Shown: positions 1 through 6,121 of the stretch, piece by piece
How positions within the stretch are numbered: the first letter of the stretch is position 1
Layout of the letters: every line of letters begins with the position of its first letter
Origin: Maritimibacter sp.
GTDB lineage: Bacteria > Pseudomonadota > Alphaproteobacteria > Rhodobacterales > Rhodobacteraceae
Direction: 5' to 3'
NCBI GenBank assembly: GCA_003520545.1
Contig: DOUP01000048.1
Location: 2,228-8,433, forward strand
DNA: 6,206 bases
Notes under the pieces: model-generated
Databases searched by the model: none
What the model was told of the DNA's origin: nothing
The model's input: the letters and a program-made list of their open reading frames with translations, nothing else
Position numbers and translations under genes: made by a program

Positions 1-155
1 TCAAGGGCCGCAAGGAACGTCGCAAGGTCGTCCTCATCGGCCGGCTGAAACAGCCAATCCGCAGGCCCGCCGACACGCATCCATGTCAGCGATGACAGAT
101 CACGGTTTTCAGTCAGGGTGCCGCGCACGTCTGGAAGCTCATAGGTCATGCGCAT
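1..155 (-). CDS. murB: MurB, UDP-N-acetylenolpyruvoylglucosamine reductase, N-terminal part only
   Basis: MurB is the cytoplasmic flavoenzyme that reduces UDP-GlcNAc-enolpyruvate to UDP-MurNAc with NADPH, the second committed step of peptidoglycan precursor synthesis. Only the first 51 codons are visible; the gene runs off the left edge in open frame. The peptide begins MRMTYELPDVRGTL and contains LTWMRVGGPADWLFQP (residues 23-38), the N-terminal signature that leads into the FAD-binding domain of alphaproteobacterial MurB. The catalytic residues lie outside the window. I chose the ATG at 155 because GGAA (168-165) lies 9 bases before it. The in-frame ATG at 149 is the alternative and would remove two residues. 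The gene follows the DUF2484-like gene after an 81-base gap. Position after murC and DUF2484 is usual for Rhodobacteraceae, but here two extra genes intervene. The identification is from family recognition of the short N-terminus plus context. Confidence 0.88.
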   Translation of the reverse strand, partial: MRMTYELPDVRGTLTENRDLSSLTWMRVGGPADWLFQPADEDDLATFLAAL

Positions 156-168
156 TGGGTACTGTTCC
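156..168 (-). promoter_or_regulatory. Ribosome binding site supporting the murB start at 155
   Basis: On the minus strand GGAA at 168-165 is followed by 9 bases and then ATG at 155-153. The second in-frame ATG at 149 would have a 15-base spacing, which is too long, so the upstream start is preferred. Confidence 0.45.
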
Positions 169-205
169 GCAGTGATCGGGGCAAGGCGTTTCGCCGCGCG
201 TTGCG

Positions 206-233
206 CCCCGGGATATTTGAAGACCGGAAAGAG
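206..233 (-). repeat. Copy of an intergenic AAATATCC-type motif downstream of the DUF2484 gene
   Basis: Read on the minus strand, CTTTCCGGTCTTCAAATATC followed by CCGGGG starts four bases after the DUF2484 stop codon. It shares CTTTC, then CTTCAAATAT, with the plus-strand sequence at 6186-6206, and AAATATCC with the minus-strand copy ending at 6147. I recall similar strings (CGTGCCGAAAATATCC and variants) scattered through intergenic DNA of Rhodobacteraceae. The sequence itself shows only the three-way similarity. The function is unknown; association with 3' ends of genes is an inference. Confidence 0.4.
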
Positions 234-236
234 GGA

Positions 237-494
237 TCAGTCGCGCGGCGGTTCGACCGGTTTTCCACTTGCGTGGCGAATGAGGGCGACGAGCGGGCGG
301 CGAAACAGCGAGGCGAAAATGGCCAGAGCCACCACGCTCCAGGTCCAGCCGTTCTCGGCACCGATCCAGACGATCAGCGCGAGGCCCGACAGGAGCAGGA
401 GCGCGCCGGGGATCATCTGGTGGCGCATCGGCAGGACCGCGATGATCGAGCCCGCGACGACCCAGATACACAGGGCGACGACCGAGGCGCTCAT
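237..494 (-). CDS. DUF2484-like small inner-membrane protein in the murC-murB region
   Basis: This 85-residue protein has no known biochemical role. It is very hydrophobic, with likely membrane helices at about residues 3-22, 27-47 and 50-66. A basic tail follows (LFRRPLVALIRHASGKPVEP, residues 63-82), which should be cytoplasmic by the positive-inside rule. Size, helix pattern and position beside murB match the DUF2484 family, which I know as a conserved Rhodobacteraceae protein encoded between murC and murB. The family assignment is from memory of that context, not a search. The ATG at 494 overlaps the permease stop (ATGA, 494-491), which suggests translational coupling and fixes the start. 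It is followed by murB after 81 bases. A role linked to precursor synthesis or division would be inference from location only. Confidence 0.8.
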   Translation of the reverse strand: MSASVVALCIWVVAGSIIAVLPMRHQMIPGALLLLSGLALIVWIGAENGWTWSVVALAIFASLFRRPLVALIRHASGKPVEPPRD

Positions 495-1681
495 GGCAAG
501 AGCTCCCGGATGTTGACGACGAAGAGCACCACGGAGCCGAGAATGCCGAGCCATGGCACCCAACCGGGAACGGAAAACGGGCTGGAGGTCGGGCTTCGCT
601 GCACGCCGATCAGCGCCGCGTTCACGATGACGAAGACAATGAGCAACGCAAGTGTCGTGTATTCCGCGAGCGTCGCCACCGGGAGCGCAAGCGCGGCCCC
701 CACGGTCAGCGCGCCGGCCAGAACCGTGGCAAGGACCGGCGTCCCGAACCGATGGTGCGCTTTTGTGAAAACCGAGAGCAGAGGGGACCGCCGCCCCAAC
801 CCGAAGAGCACCCGCGCCGCCATGACCATCTGCGCGAGCACGCCATTCAGCGCCGCGAAGACCGCGATCACGGAGAGGAACCGGGCGGCATCCCCCGTCG
901 CGGCGCTCCAGACCAGCGCGAGGGGACGTTCCGAGGCTGCAAGAGCCTCCAGCGGCACCGCGCGCACCGCCGCCCAGGTCACCAGCGCATAGAGCGCCGA
1001 GGTGATCGCCAGCGACCACAGGATCGCGCGCGGCATCTGGCGGGCAGGATCGCGCGCCTCTTCGGCCATGTTCACGAGGTCGTCGAAGCCGAGAAAGGCG
1101 AAGAAGGCAAAGATCGAAGCCGCGAAAACGCCCGGCAGGTGCAGGGACACCGGCGCGGCCCAATCCGCGCTGGCCGGGGCTGAGAACCCGGCCCAGATCA
1201 CCATCGCCAGCCCCGCCACCTCGATCAGCGTGAGCACAGCGGCGAATGCGAGGCTTTCCACCGCGCCGATCACCGCGACGAGCGTCAGGAAGGCGCCGAA
1301 GCCGACCATCGCCCAGAGCGGGTCGACCTCGACCAGCGCGGTCAGGTAGCCAACGCCCCCGCGCAACACCGCAGCCCCCCCGATGACACCCGCGACGATG
1401 TTGATGAAGCCCACCAGCATCGCCAGCCAATGCTGATGCAGGCCAGCCTCGACATAGGCACTGTCGCCTGCCGCCTCGGGGATACGCGAAGAAAGCTCGG
1501 CGAAGGACAGGGCCGAGGGCACCGCCACCACGCCCGCCAGCAGGAAGGCCAACGGGGCCCAGATGCCAGCCGCCCCCGCCGCATGGCCGACAAGCACGTA
1601 AATCCCCGCGCCCACCATGATGCCCACGCCGTAAGCGATGAGCAGCCCGGTCGATAATCGTTTTGGAAGTACTTCAGCCAT
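491..1681 (-). CDS. APC-superfamily amino-acid permease
   Basis: This is an inner-membrane transporter of 396 residues, probably moving an amino acid or polyamine by proton or solute coupling; the substrate cannot be read from the sequence. Helix 1 carries the unwound-helix glycine motif (GVGIMVGAGIYVLVG, residues 18-32). Helix 2 ends in the typical PSALSFAELSSRIPEAAGDS (55-74). Helix 6 and its following loop carry the other hallmark, FAFFAFLGFDDLVNMAEEAR (191-210) followed by DPARQMPRAI. By eye I count about 11 helices (near 12-31, 40-60, 85-105, 122-140, 145-165, 182-200, 219-240, 268-290, 315-333, 339-360, 374-392), so the usual twelfth appears absent. ATG at 1681 is chosen because GAGG lies 9 bases upstream. 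A TTG at 1729 that overlaps the acetyltransferase stop would add 16 polar residues but lacks a ribosome binding site. It lies 44 bases after the acetyltransferase and overlaps the next gene by 4 bases, so the three are likely co-transcribed. Confidence 0.9.
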   Translation of the reverse strand: MAEVLPKRLSTGLLIAYGVGIMVGAGIYVLVGHAAGAAGIWAPLAFLLAGVVAVPSALSFAELSSRIPEAAGDSAYVEAGLHQHWLAMLVGFINIVAGVIGGAAVLRGGVGYLTALVEVDPLWAMVGFGAFLTLVAVIGAVESLAFAAVLTLIEVAGLAMVIWAGFSAPASADWAAPVSLHLPGVFAASIFAFFAFLGFDDLVNMAEEARDPARQMPRAILWSLAITSALYALVTWAAVRAVPLEALAASERPLALVWSAATGDAARFLSVIAVFAALNGVLAQMVMAARVLFGLGRRSPLLSVFTKAHHRFGTPVLATVLAGALTVGAALALPVATLAEYTTLALLIVFVIVNAALIGVQRSPTSSPFSVPGWVPWLGILGSVVLFVVNIRELLP

Positions 1682-1694
1682 GACGCCCGCCCTC
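1682..1694 (-). promoter_or_regulatory. Ribosome binding site deciding the permease start
   Basis: On the minus strand GAGAGAGG ends at 1691, 9 bases before ATG at 1681-1679. No comparable purine-rich site precedes the alternative TTG at 1729, so the shorter protein is preferred. Confidence 0.55.
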
Positions 1695-1725
1695 TCTCGC
1701 ACCTTGCGCGGCGTGCGTATGGGGG

Positions 1726-2172
1726 TCAACCGATGGATAGATGCAGACCGATGGTATCGTCCTGGAACCCGAGTTTGCGGTAAAACCCTTCTGCATGGAG
1801 CGACTTGGGCGACAGCAGCGATATATCAGCGCAGTCCTTGGCCTTGGCCTTCTCGATCGCGGCCTGCATCACGGCAGACGCAAAGCCGCGCCCCCGGTAA
1901 TCCGGCAGCGTCACGACGTTTTCGATGCGTGCCAAGGGGCGACCGCCAAAGGTCAGGTTCGGCAGGACCGACATCATCGCGGTGGCCACGATCTTGCCTT
2001 CGCATTCCGCGCCGAAGAGCGAGGTGCCCGGCATCGCGAGGATCTCATAGAGAATCGCTTCGCCTTCGCTCCCCTCCGGCACCTTCTGATCGGAGAGCAC
2101 GGACAACAGCACGTGGAGGTCCGGGAAATCGTAGCGACTAAGCTCGCGCACCCGCGGTTTGGCGATGGTCAT
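1726..2172 (-). CDS. GNAT-family N-acetyltransferase
   Basis: This 148-residue cytoplasmic enzyme should transfer an acetyl group from acetyl-CoA to an amine on a small molecule or protein; the acceptor is unknown. The GNAT core is complete. Strand beta-4 and motif A read ARIENVVTLPDYRGRGFASA (81-100), with RGRGFA as the acetyl-CoA pyrophosphate-binding loop. The C-terminal motif B reads HAEGFYRKLGF (126-136), with the conserved tyrosine and the YxKxGF-like turn. The length is normal for a single-domain GNAT. The ATG at 2172 has a strong AGGAG site with a 5-base spacer (2182-2178). It lies 134 bases downstream of murC with a candidate promoter in between, and 44 bases ahead of the permease, so it probably heads the GNAT-permease unit. 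A shared job, such as acetylating a transported amino acid, is inference. Confidence 0.9.
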   Translation of the reverse strand: MTIAKPRVRELSRYDFPDLHVLLSVLSDQKVPEGSEGEAILYEILAMPGTSLFGAECEGKIVATAMMSVLPNLTFGGRPLARIENVVTLPDYRGRGFASAVMQAAIEKAKAKDCADISLLSPKSLHAEGFYRKLGFQDDTIGLHLSIG

Positions 2173-2198
2173 GACGGCTCCTCCCTGAGCGTGGCCGG

Positions 2199-2227
2199 AT
2201 CGTCGGGGATTGGCGGGATGGGGTCAA
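2199..2227 (-). promoter_or_regulatory. Candidate sigma-70-type promoter ahead of the acetyltransferase
   Basis: On the minus strand TTGACC (2227-2222, 5 of 6 to consensus) and GACGAT (2204-2199, 3 of 6) are separated by exactly 17 bases. Transcription would start near 2192, leaving a leader of about 20 bases with the AGGAG site. The gap after murC is long enough for this. The weak -10 keeps the call tentative. Confidence 0.4.
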
Positions 2228-2265
2228 GGGCAGGTTTGCCGCAGGGGGGTGGCGAGGAAGGTGGT

Positions 2266-2289
2266 CGCTCATCCGGCCGGACAGGAGCG
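2266..2289. other. Palindromic element in the murC-acetyltransferase gap
   Basis: CGCTC (2266-2270) and GAGCG (2285-2289) flank a perfect 10-base palindrome, TCCGGCCGGA (2272-2281). It lies 18 bases after the murC stop. It could fold as a hairpin and weaken read-through from murC, or be a protein-binding palindrome. There is no T-run, so it is not a standard intrinsic terminator. Confidence 0.3.
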
Positions 2290-2307
2290 TGACAGGTCAG
2301 CGGCGCC

Positions 2308-3702
2308 CTACCCCTTCAATTTCGCCTCCAGCCCCCGCGCCCAGGTGCTGATCGTCCCGGCTCCGAGGCAGACGACGATGTCGCCCTCTTTCGCTTCGGC
2401 TTTCACCAGCGCCGCCAACTCTTCTTCCGAGGCGATGGCCGAGGCGCGGCGGTGGCCGTGGGCTGTCAGTCCTGCGACAAGATCGGCTTGGCTCGCGCCC
2501 TCGATGGGGTCTTCGCCCGCGGCGTAAACCTCGGCGATGGCGACCACGTCGGCTTCGTTGAAGCAGGTGCAGAAATCTTCGAACAATGTGTGCAGGCGCG
2601 AGTAGCGGTGCGGTTGGTGCACGGCGATCACCCGGCCGTCCACGGCCTGACGGGCCGCCTTCAACACGGCGGCGATCTCCACAGGGTGGTGACCGTAGTC
2701 GTCGATGATGGGTACGCCGTTCCATTCGCCCACGCGCGTGAAGCGACGGTTCACACCACCGAACGCGGCCAGCGCCGCCTTGATCTCTTCGCCTTTCATG
2801 CCGAGGTGACGCGCAACCGCCACCGCGGCCAGCGCGTTCGATACGTTGTGATCCCCCGGCATCGGAAGGGTGCATCCCTCGATCACCATGTCGGGGAGCA
2901 CGATGTCGAACTGCGCGATGCCCGCCTTGTAGGTCAGGTTGACCGCCCGCACGTCGGCCTGCGCGTTGAAGCCAAAGGTCATCACCCGGCGGTCGGTGAT
3001 CTTGCCCACCAGCGTCTGCACGTCCGGATCATCGGTGCAGCACACGGCGAGGCCGTAGAACGGAATGTTCGACACGAAGTCGTAAAACCCCTGGTGCAGC
3101 GCCTCTTCTGTGCCCCAGTGGTCCATGTGTTCGGGGTCGATATTGGTCACGATGGCGATGGTCGCGGGCAGACGGTTGAAGGTGCCGTCGCTCTCGTCCG
3201 CCTCGACCACCATCCACTCGCCCTGCCCCATCCGGGCGTTCGAGCCATAGGCATGGATGATCCCGCCGTTGATCACGGTCGGGTCGATGCCGCCGGAGAC
3301 CAGGAGCTCGGCAACCAGCGTCGTGGTCGTCGTCTTGCCATGCGTCCCCGCCACCGCGATGTTCGACTTGAGCCGCATGAGTTCCGCCAGCATCTCGGCC
3401 CGGCGCACCACCGGAAGACCGCGCATCCGTGCCGCGTCCAGCTCCGGGTTGCCCGGCTTGATCGCAGAGGAAATCACGACGACCTCCGCGTTCTCGAGGT
3501 TCTCGGCTTTCTGACCCACGAAAATCTCCGCACCCAATCCCGCCAGCCGCTCGGTGATCGGCGAGGGTTTCAGGTCAGAGCCCTGCACCTTGTAGCCGTG
3601 GTTGAGCAGCACCTCGGCAATCCCGGACATGCCGATGCCCCCGATCCCGACAAAATGGATGGCCCCGATCTCGGTGGGGAGTTTCGTCGCCGCTGCACAC
3701 AT
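2308..3702 (-). CDS. murC: MurC, UDP-N-acetylmuramate--L-alanine ligase
   Basis: MurC is the cytoplasmic ATP-dependent ligase that adds L-alanine to UDP-MurNAc, starting the peptide stem. The 464 residues show all three Mur-ligase domains. The N-terminal UDP-binding Rossmann domain has FVGIGGIGMSG (17-27). The central ATPase has the P-loop GTHGKTTTT (119-127), then EADESDGTF (167-175) and TNIDPEHMDHW (186-196). The next conserved block is MPGDHNVSNALA (281-292). The C-terminal domain has RRFTRVGEWNGVPIIDDYGH (319-338), HQPHRYSR (362-369) and CLGAGTIS (445-452). The length is normal. I chose ATG at 3702 because AAGGA lies 7 bases upstream. A GTG at 3717, directly after the murG stop, would add five residues but has no site of its own. 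It follows murG by 15 bases and is surely in the same operon. The stop is TAG. Confidence 0.98.
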   Translation of the reverse strand: MCAAATKLPTEIGAIHFVGIGGIGMSGIAEVLLNHGYKVQGSDLKPSPITERLAGLGAEIFVGQKAENLENAEVVVISSAIKPGNPELDAARMRGLPVVRRAEMLAELMRLKSNIAVAGTHGKTTTTTLVAELLVSGGIDPTVINGGIIHAYGSNARMGQGEWMVVEADESDGTFNRLPATIAIVTNIDPEHMDHWGTEEALHQGFYDFVSNIPFYGLAVCCTDDPDVQTLVGKITDRRVMTFGFNAQADVRAVNLTYKAGIAQFDIVLPDMVIEGCTLPMPGDHNVSNALAAVAVARHLGMKGEEIKAALAAFGGVNRRFTRVGEWNGVPIIDDYGHHPVEIAAVLKAARQAVDGRVIAVHQPHRYSRLHTLFEDFCTCFNEADVVAIAEVYAAGEDPIEGASQADLVAGLTAHGHRRASAIASEEELAALVKAEAKEGDIVVCLGAGTISTWARGLEAKLKG

Positions 3703-3714
3703 AGCCGGTTCCTT
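3703..3714 (-). promoter_or_regulatory. Ribosome binding site deciding the murC start
   Basis: AAGGA (3714-3710 on the minus strand) sits 7 bases before ATG at 3702-3700. This sequence would be coding if the GTG at 3717 were used, so the site argues for the ATG. Confidence 0.6.
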
Positions 3715-3717
3715 CAC

Positions 3718-4812
3718 TTACTGCCTCAAAGCCTCGACCCGGTCGGCCAAGGTCTGCGCCGCATCGGGTTTGCCCACCGACAGGCTCGCCTGCGCCATCT
3801 GCAACGCCCCGCCCGGATTGTCCATGACCGAGACGATCTGCTCGGCCAGCGCCTCGGGCGACAGGACGCTCTCGGGCATCAGGATCGCGGCCCCGGCATC
3901 GACGAGACCCCGCGCGTTCGCGGTCTGGTGGTCTCCCGTGGCATGGGGATAGGGGATCAGGATCGCGGGCCGCCCGATCACGGAAATGTCTGCCACCGAC
4001 GAGGCCCCCGCCCGGCTGATGACAAGCTGACTTTCCGCGATCCGGCGCGGCACGTCGGAGAAGAAGGGCTGCACATCGGCACGGATACCATGCTCGGAAT
4101 AAAACTGCGCGACCTCGGCCTGGTCTTCGTCCCGCGCCTGGTGGCTGACGTTGAGATGGCCGCGGATCGCCTCGGGCAGGAGGGCCAGCGCCTGCGGGAC
4201 ATTCACGGACAGGGCATGCGCGCCCTGCGACCCGCCGATCACCAGCACGTCCATGGGGTAATCGCCGGGCGGGATATACCCGGCACCGGCCCGCTCCAAC
4301 ACGGCGGCGCGCACCGGATTGCCGACATGCTCCGCCTCGACCCCCTCCGGGATCGGCTTGGTCGGCCAGGTGCCGCACAAAAGCCGGTCCACGCGCTTGG
4401 CGAAAATCCGGTTCACCCGGCCCAGGACGCCGTTTTGCTCATGGATCATGCGCGGCACGCGCAGCACCCAGGCGGCCGTCAACGCCGGGATCGACGGATA
4501 GCCGCCAAAACCCACGACCGCCTGCGGCCGCTCGATCGCCATGCGCAAGGTCGCGCCGATCATGCCGCCCAGAACACGAAACGGCACCGCCAGCTTGGCC
4601 AGCGGACCGCCCCGCGCGAAGGTGGCCGAGGAGACCTCGCTGATCTCGACCGCATCCGGGAACCCGCCCGCGTAGCGCGCACCCCGCGCGTCGGTCGAAA
4701 GCTTCACCCGCCAGCCCCGCGCCAGCAATTCTTCGGCCAGGGCCTGCGCGGGAAACATATGCCCGCCGGTCCCTCCCGCCGCGATGATCGCGAGCGGCGT
4801 CTTGTCTGTCAT
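3718..4812 (-). CDS. murG: MurG, UDP-GlcNAc:lipid I N-acetylglucosaminyltransferase
   Basis: MurG is the peripheral inner-membrane GT-B glycosyltransferase (family GT28) that adds GlcNAc to undecaprenyl-PP-MurNAc-pentapeptide to form lipid II, the substrate of FtsW. The 364 residues are complete. The N-terminal acceptor domain has the glycine loop AAGGTGGHMFPA (11-22), GFGGYPSIPAL (101-111) and HEQNGVLGRVNR (124-135). The linker region has GNPVR (164-168). The C-terminal donor domain has GGSQGA (193-198), SRAGASSVADI (266-276) and the UDP-GlcNAc site PYPHATGDHQTANA (287-300). The ATG at 4812 overlaps the ftsW stop as ATGA (4812-4809), a typical translationally coupled junction, with a GGGGA purine tract just upstream. 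The TAA stop lies 15 bases before the murC ATG. Nothing is missing or odd. Confidence 0.98.
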   Translation of the reverse strand: MTDKTPLAIIAAGGTGGHMFPAQALAEELLARGWRVKLSTDARGARYAGGFPDAVEISEVSSATFARGGPLAKLAVPFRVLGGMIGATLRMAIERPQAVVGFGGYPSIPALTAAWVLRVPRMIHEQNGVLGRVNRIFAKRVDRLLCGTWPTKPIPEGVEAEHVGNPVRAAVLERAGAGYIPPGDYPMDVLVIGGSQGAHALSVNVPQALALLPEAIRGHLNVSHQARDEDQAEVAQFYSEHGIRADVQPFFSDVPRRIAESQLVISRAGASSVADISVIGRPAILIPYPHATGDHQTANARGLVDAGAAILMPESVLSPEALAEQIVSVMDNPGGALQMAQASLSVGKPDAAQTLADRVEALRQ

Positions 4813-5978
4813 CTGTGTCCCCGTTGCGAGAGATAGTCCTCGAACTTGCCCTGTGGCCGCGTGCGCGTGAAGGCGATGAGCATGCCCACCGACAACCCCA
4901 TCGCGATCAGCGACGACCCACCGTAGCTCACGAAAGGTAACGTCATGCCCTTCGCCGGCAAGAGCCGCACCGCGACCCCCATGTTGATGAGCGCCTGAAC
5001 GCCGAACATGGCCACCAGACCGGTGCCTGCCAGCCGAATAAACGTGTTGCGTTCATGGACGAGGCGCAGGAACGAGCGCACGACCACGATGGTGTAGAGC
5101 AGGATGATGAAGAGCACGAGGATCAGCCCGTATTCTTCGGCCGCCACGGCGATGATGAAATCGGTATGGGCATCGGGCAGCGACCATTTCACCTGCCCCT
5201 CGCCGACGCCGACGCCGAAAAAGCCGCCCTCGCGGATCGCGTTGGTGGCATAGCCCAACTGGGTGCGCGGATCGAGCTCGGGGCTCAGGAAGCCGTCGAT
5301 CCGACGCGCGAAGTGCTCGGACTGGTTGTAGGCGATGAAGCCCGCGCCCACGACACTCGCCGCCACCCCGACGATCAGGATGTAAGGCGCGCCCGCAAGG
5401 AAATACATCACGCCCCAGCCAAACAGCACGAGCGCCGCTTGTCCGAAGTCCGGCTGCATGGCGAGAAACCCCACGATCACGAGGGTCAGGACCAGGGAAA
5501 TCGTCTTGCCCGGCGGCCCCTGGATCTCGTCCGACGCCGCCATCAGCCAGGCGGCGACCACGACGTAGACCGGTTTGAGAAACTCCGAAGGCTGAAAGCT
5601 CGCGAACCCCAGCGAATACCAACGCGTCGCACCCTTGCCGAAATCCGTCCCGAAGATCGGGAGCAAGGCGAGTGCCGCAAAGGCCGCTACGAACCCGAGC
5701 ACGGCCAGCCGCCGCACCATCTTGGGCGACAGCATGGTGGTGAAGAACATCACCGAGAAAGCGAGAAAGCCGAACACCAACTGGCGCTCGACATAGTAAA
5801 ACGGATGCAGCCCGTTGCGCTCGGCCAAGGGCGGGCTGGCCGCCAGCCCCAGAAGAATGCCGATCGCGAAGAGCAGGAGAATCGAAGAGACCGACCATTT
5901 GTCGATCGTGCGCCACCAGCGCGGAAGGATCGGGTCCCTCTGCTGCCGCGGCACCGCGCCATACACCATCTCGGTCAT
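4809..5978 (-). CDS. ftsW: FtsW, septal peptidoglycan glycosyltransferase (SEDS family)
   Basis: FtsW is the inner-membrane SEDS protein that polymerises lipid II into septal glycan with its partner FtsI (PBP3) in the divisome. The 389 residues contain about ten membrane helices after a cytoplasmic N-terminus (RDPILPRWWRTIDKWS, 14-29). SEDS signatures are intact: GATRW (116-120), FQPSEFLKP (128-136), QPDFGQAA (175-182), GVGVGEGQVKWSLPDAHTDF (255-274), NMGV (332-335) and KGMTLPFVSYGGSS (343-356). Asp273 in AHTDF is in the position of the aspartate essential for polymerase activity in E. coli FtsW and RodA. The cytoplasmic C-tail is short (about residues 371-389). The ATG at 5978 is preceded by only a weak G-rich site; ATG at 5969 is an alternative. 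It overlaps murG by 4 bases. The 228 bases upstream within the window hold no gene, so ftsW may begin a transcription unit here. Confidence 0.98.
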   Translation of the reverse strand: MTEMVYGAVPRQQRDPILPRWWRTIDKWSVSSILLLFAIGILLGLAASPPLAERNGLHPFYYVERQLVFGFLAFSVMFFTTMLSPKMVRRLAVLGFVAAFAALALLPIFGTDFGKGATRWYSLGFASFQPSEFLKPVYVVVAAWLMAASDEIQGPPGKTISLVLTLVIVGFLAMQPDFGQAALVLFGWGVMYFLAGAPYILIVGVAASVVGAGFIAYNQSEHFARRIDGFLSPELDPRTQLGYATNAIREGGFFGVGVGEGQVKWSLPDAHTDFIIAVAAEEYGLILVLFIILLYTIVVVRSFLRLVHERNTFIRLAGTGLVAMFGVQALINMGVAVRLLPAKGMTLPFVSYGGSSLIAMGLSVGMLIAFTRTRPQGKFEDYLSQRGHR

Positions 5979-6016
5979 GTGAACCGCCCGGACTTTGCCA
6001 ATACTGCCTCAATACG

Positions 6017-6030
6017 CCCGGTTTTCCGGG
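6017..6030 (-). other. Stem-loop in the ftsW leader
   Basis: CCCGG-AAAA-CCGGG on the minus strand forms a perfect 5-base-pair stem with a 4-base loop, 39 bases before the ftsW ATG and just downstream of the candidate promoter. It would lie in the 5' leader of the transcript. It has no T-run and is not a terminator; a role in RNA stability or translation is possible but unproven. Confidence 0.35.
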
Positions 6031-6040
6031 TCTGGGTGTC

Positions 6041-6069
6041 ACCATAGCGGGAAAGCGGTCACGTGGAAA
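6041..6069 (-). promoter_or_regulatory. ftsW: Candidate sigma-70-type promoter for ftsW
   Basis: On the minus strand TTTCCA (6069-6064, 4 of 6 to TTGACA) and TATGGT (6046-6041, 4 of 6 to TATAAT) are 17 bases apart. Transcription would start near 6034, giving a leader of about 55 bases. The spacing and the long upstream gap support it, while the modest matches keep it tentative. Confidence 0.35.
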
Positions 6070-6121
6070 GAACTGATCGCCCGGGCCGAAACGGGGATTG
6101 CGAACGCTGCGCGTCCGCCCG

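Noticed and set aside
237..1430. A 397-codon minus-strand frame that contains the DUF2484 sequence at its end
   Set aside because: Most of it overlaps the permease in another frame and reads as Arg/Gly-rich shadow. Only the last 85 codons, from the ATG at 494, look like a real protein.
2132..2272. A short minus-strand frame in the murC-acetyltransferase gap starting at ATG 2272, possible leader peptide
   Set aside because: It is about 44 codons, rich in Pro, Arg and Ser, lacks a ribosome binding site, and runs out of frame into the acetyltransferase gene. There are no runs of a regulated amino acid that would suggest attenuation.
2452..4836. A 794-codon open frame on the plus strand, antisense to murC and murG
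   Set aside because: It lies opposite two unmistakable enzymes. Its product is rich in His, Arg, Gly and Asp with no recognisable domain, as expected from the complement of high-GC codons, and it crosses the murG-murC junction without regard to either gene.
5055..6047. A 330-codon plus-strand open frame opposite ftsW
   Set aside because: The product is charged and low in complexity, mirrors the hydrophobic codons of ftsW, and has no family resemblance. It could in principle end near the orphan terminator, but its stop is about 75 bases before the hairpin and nothing supports translation.
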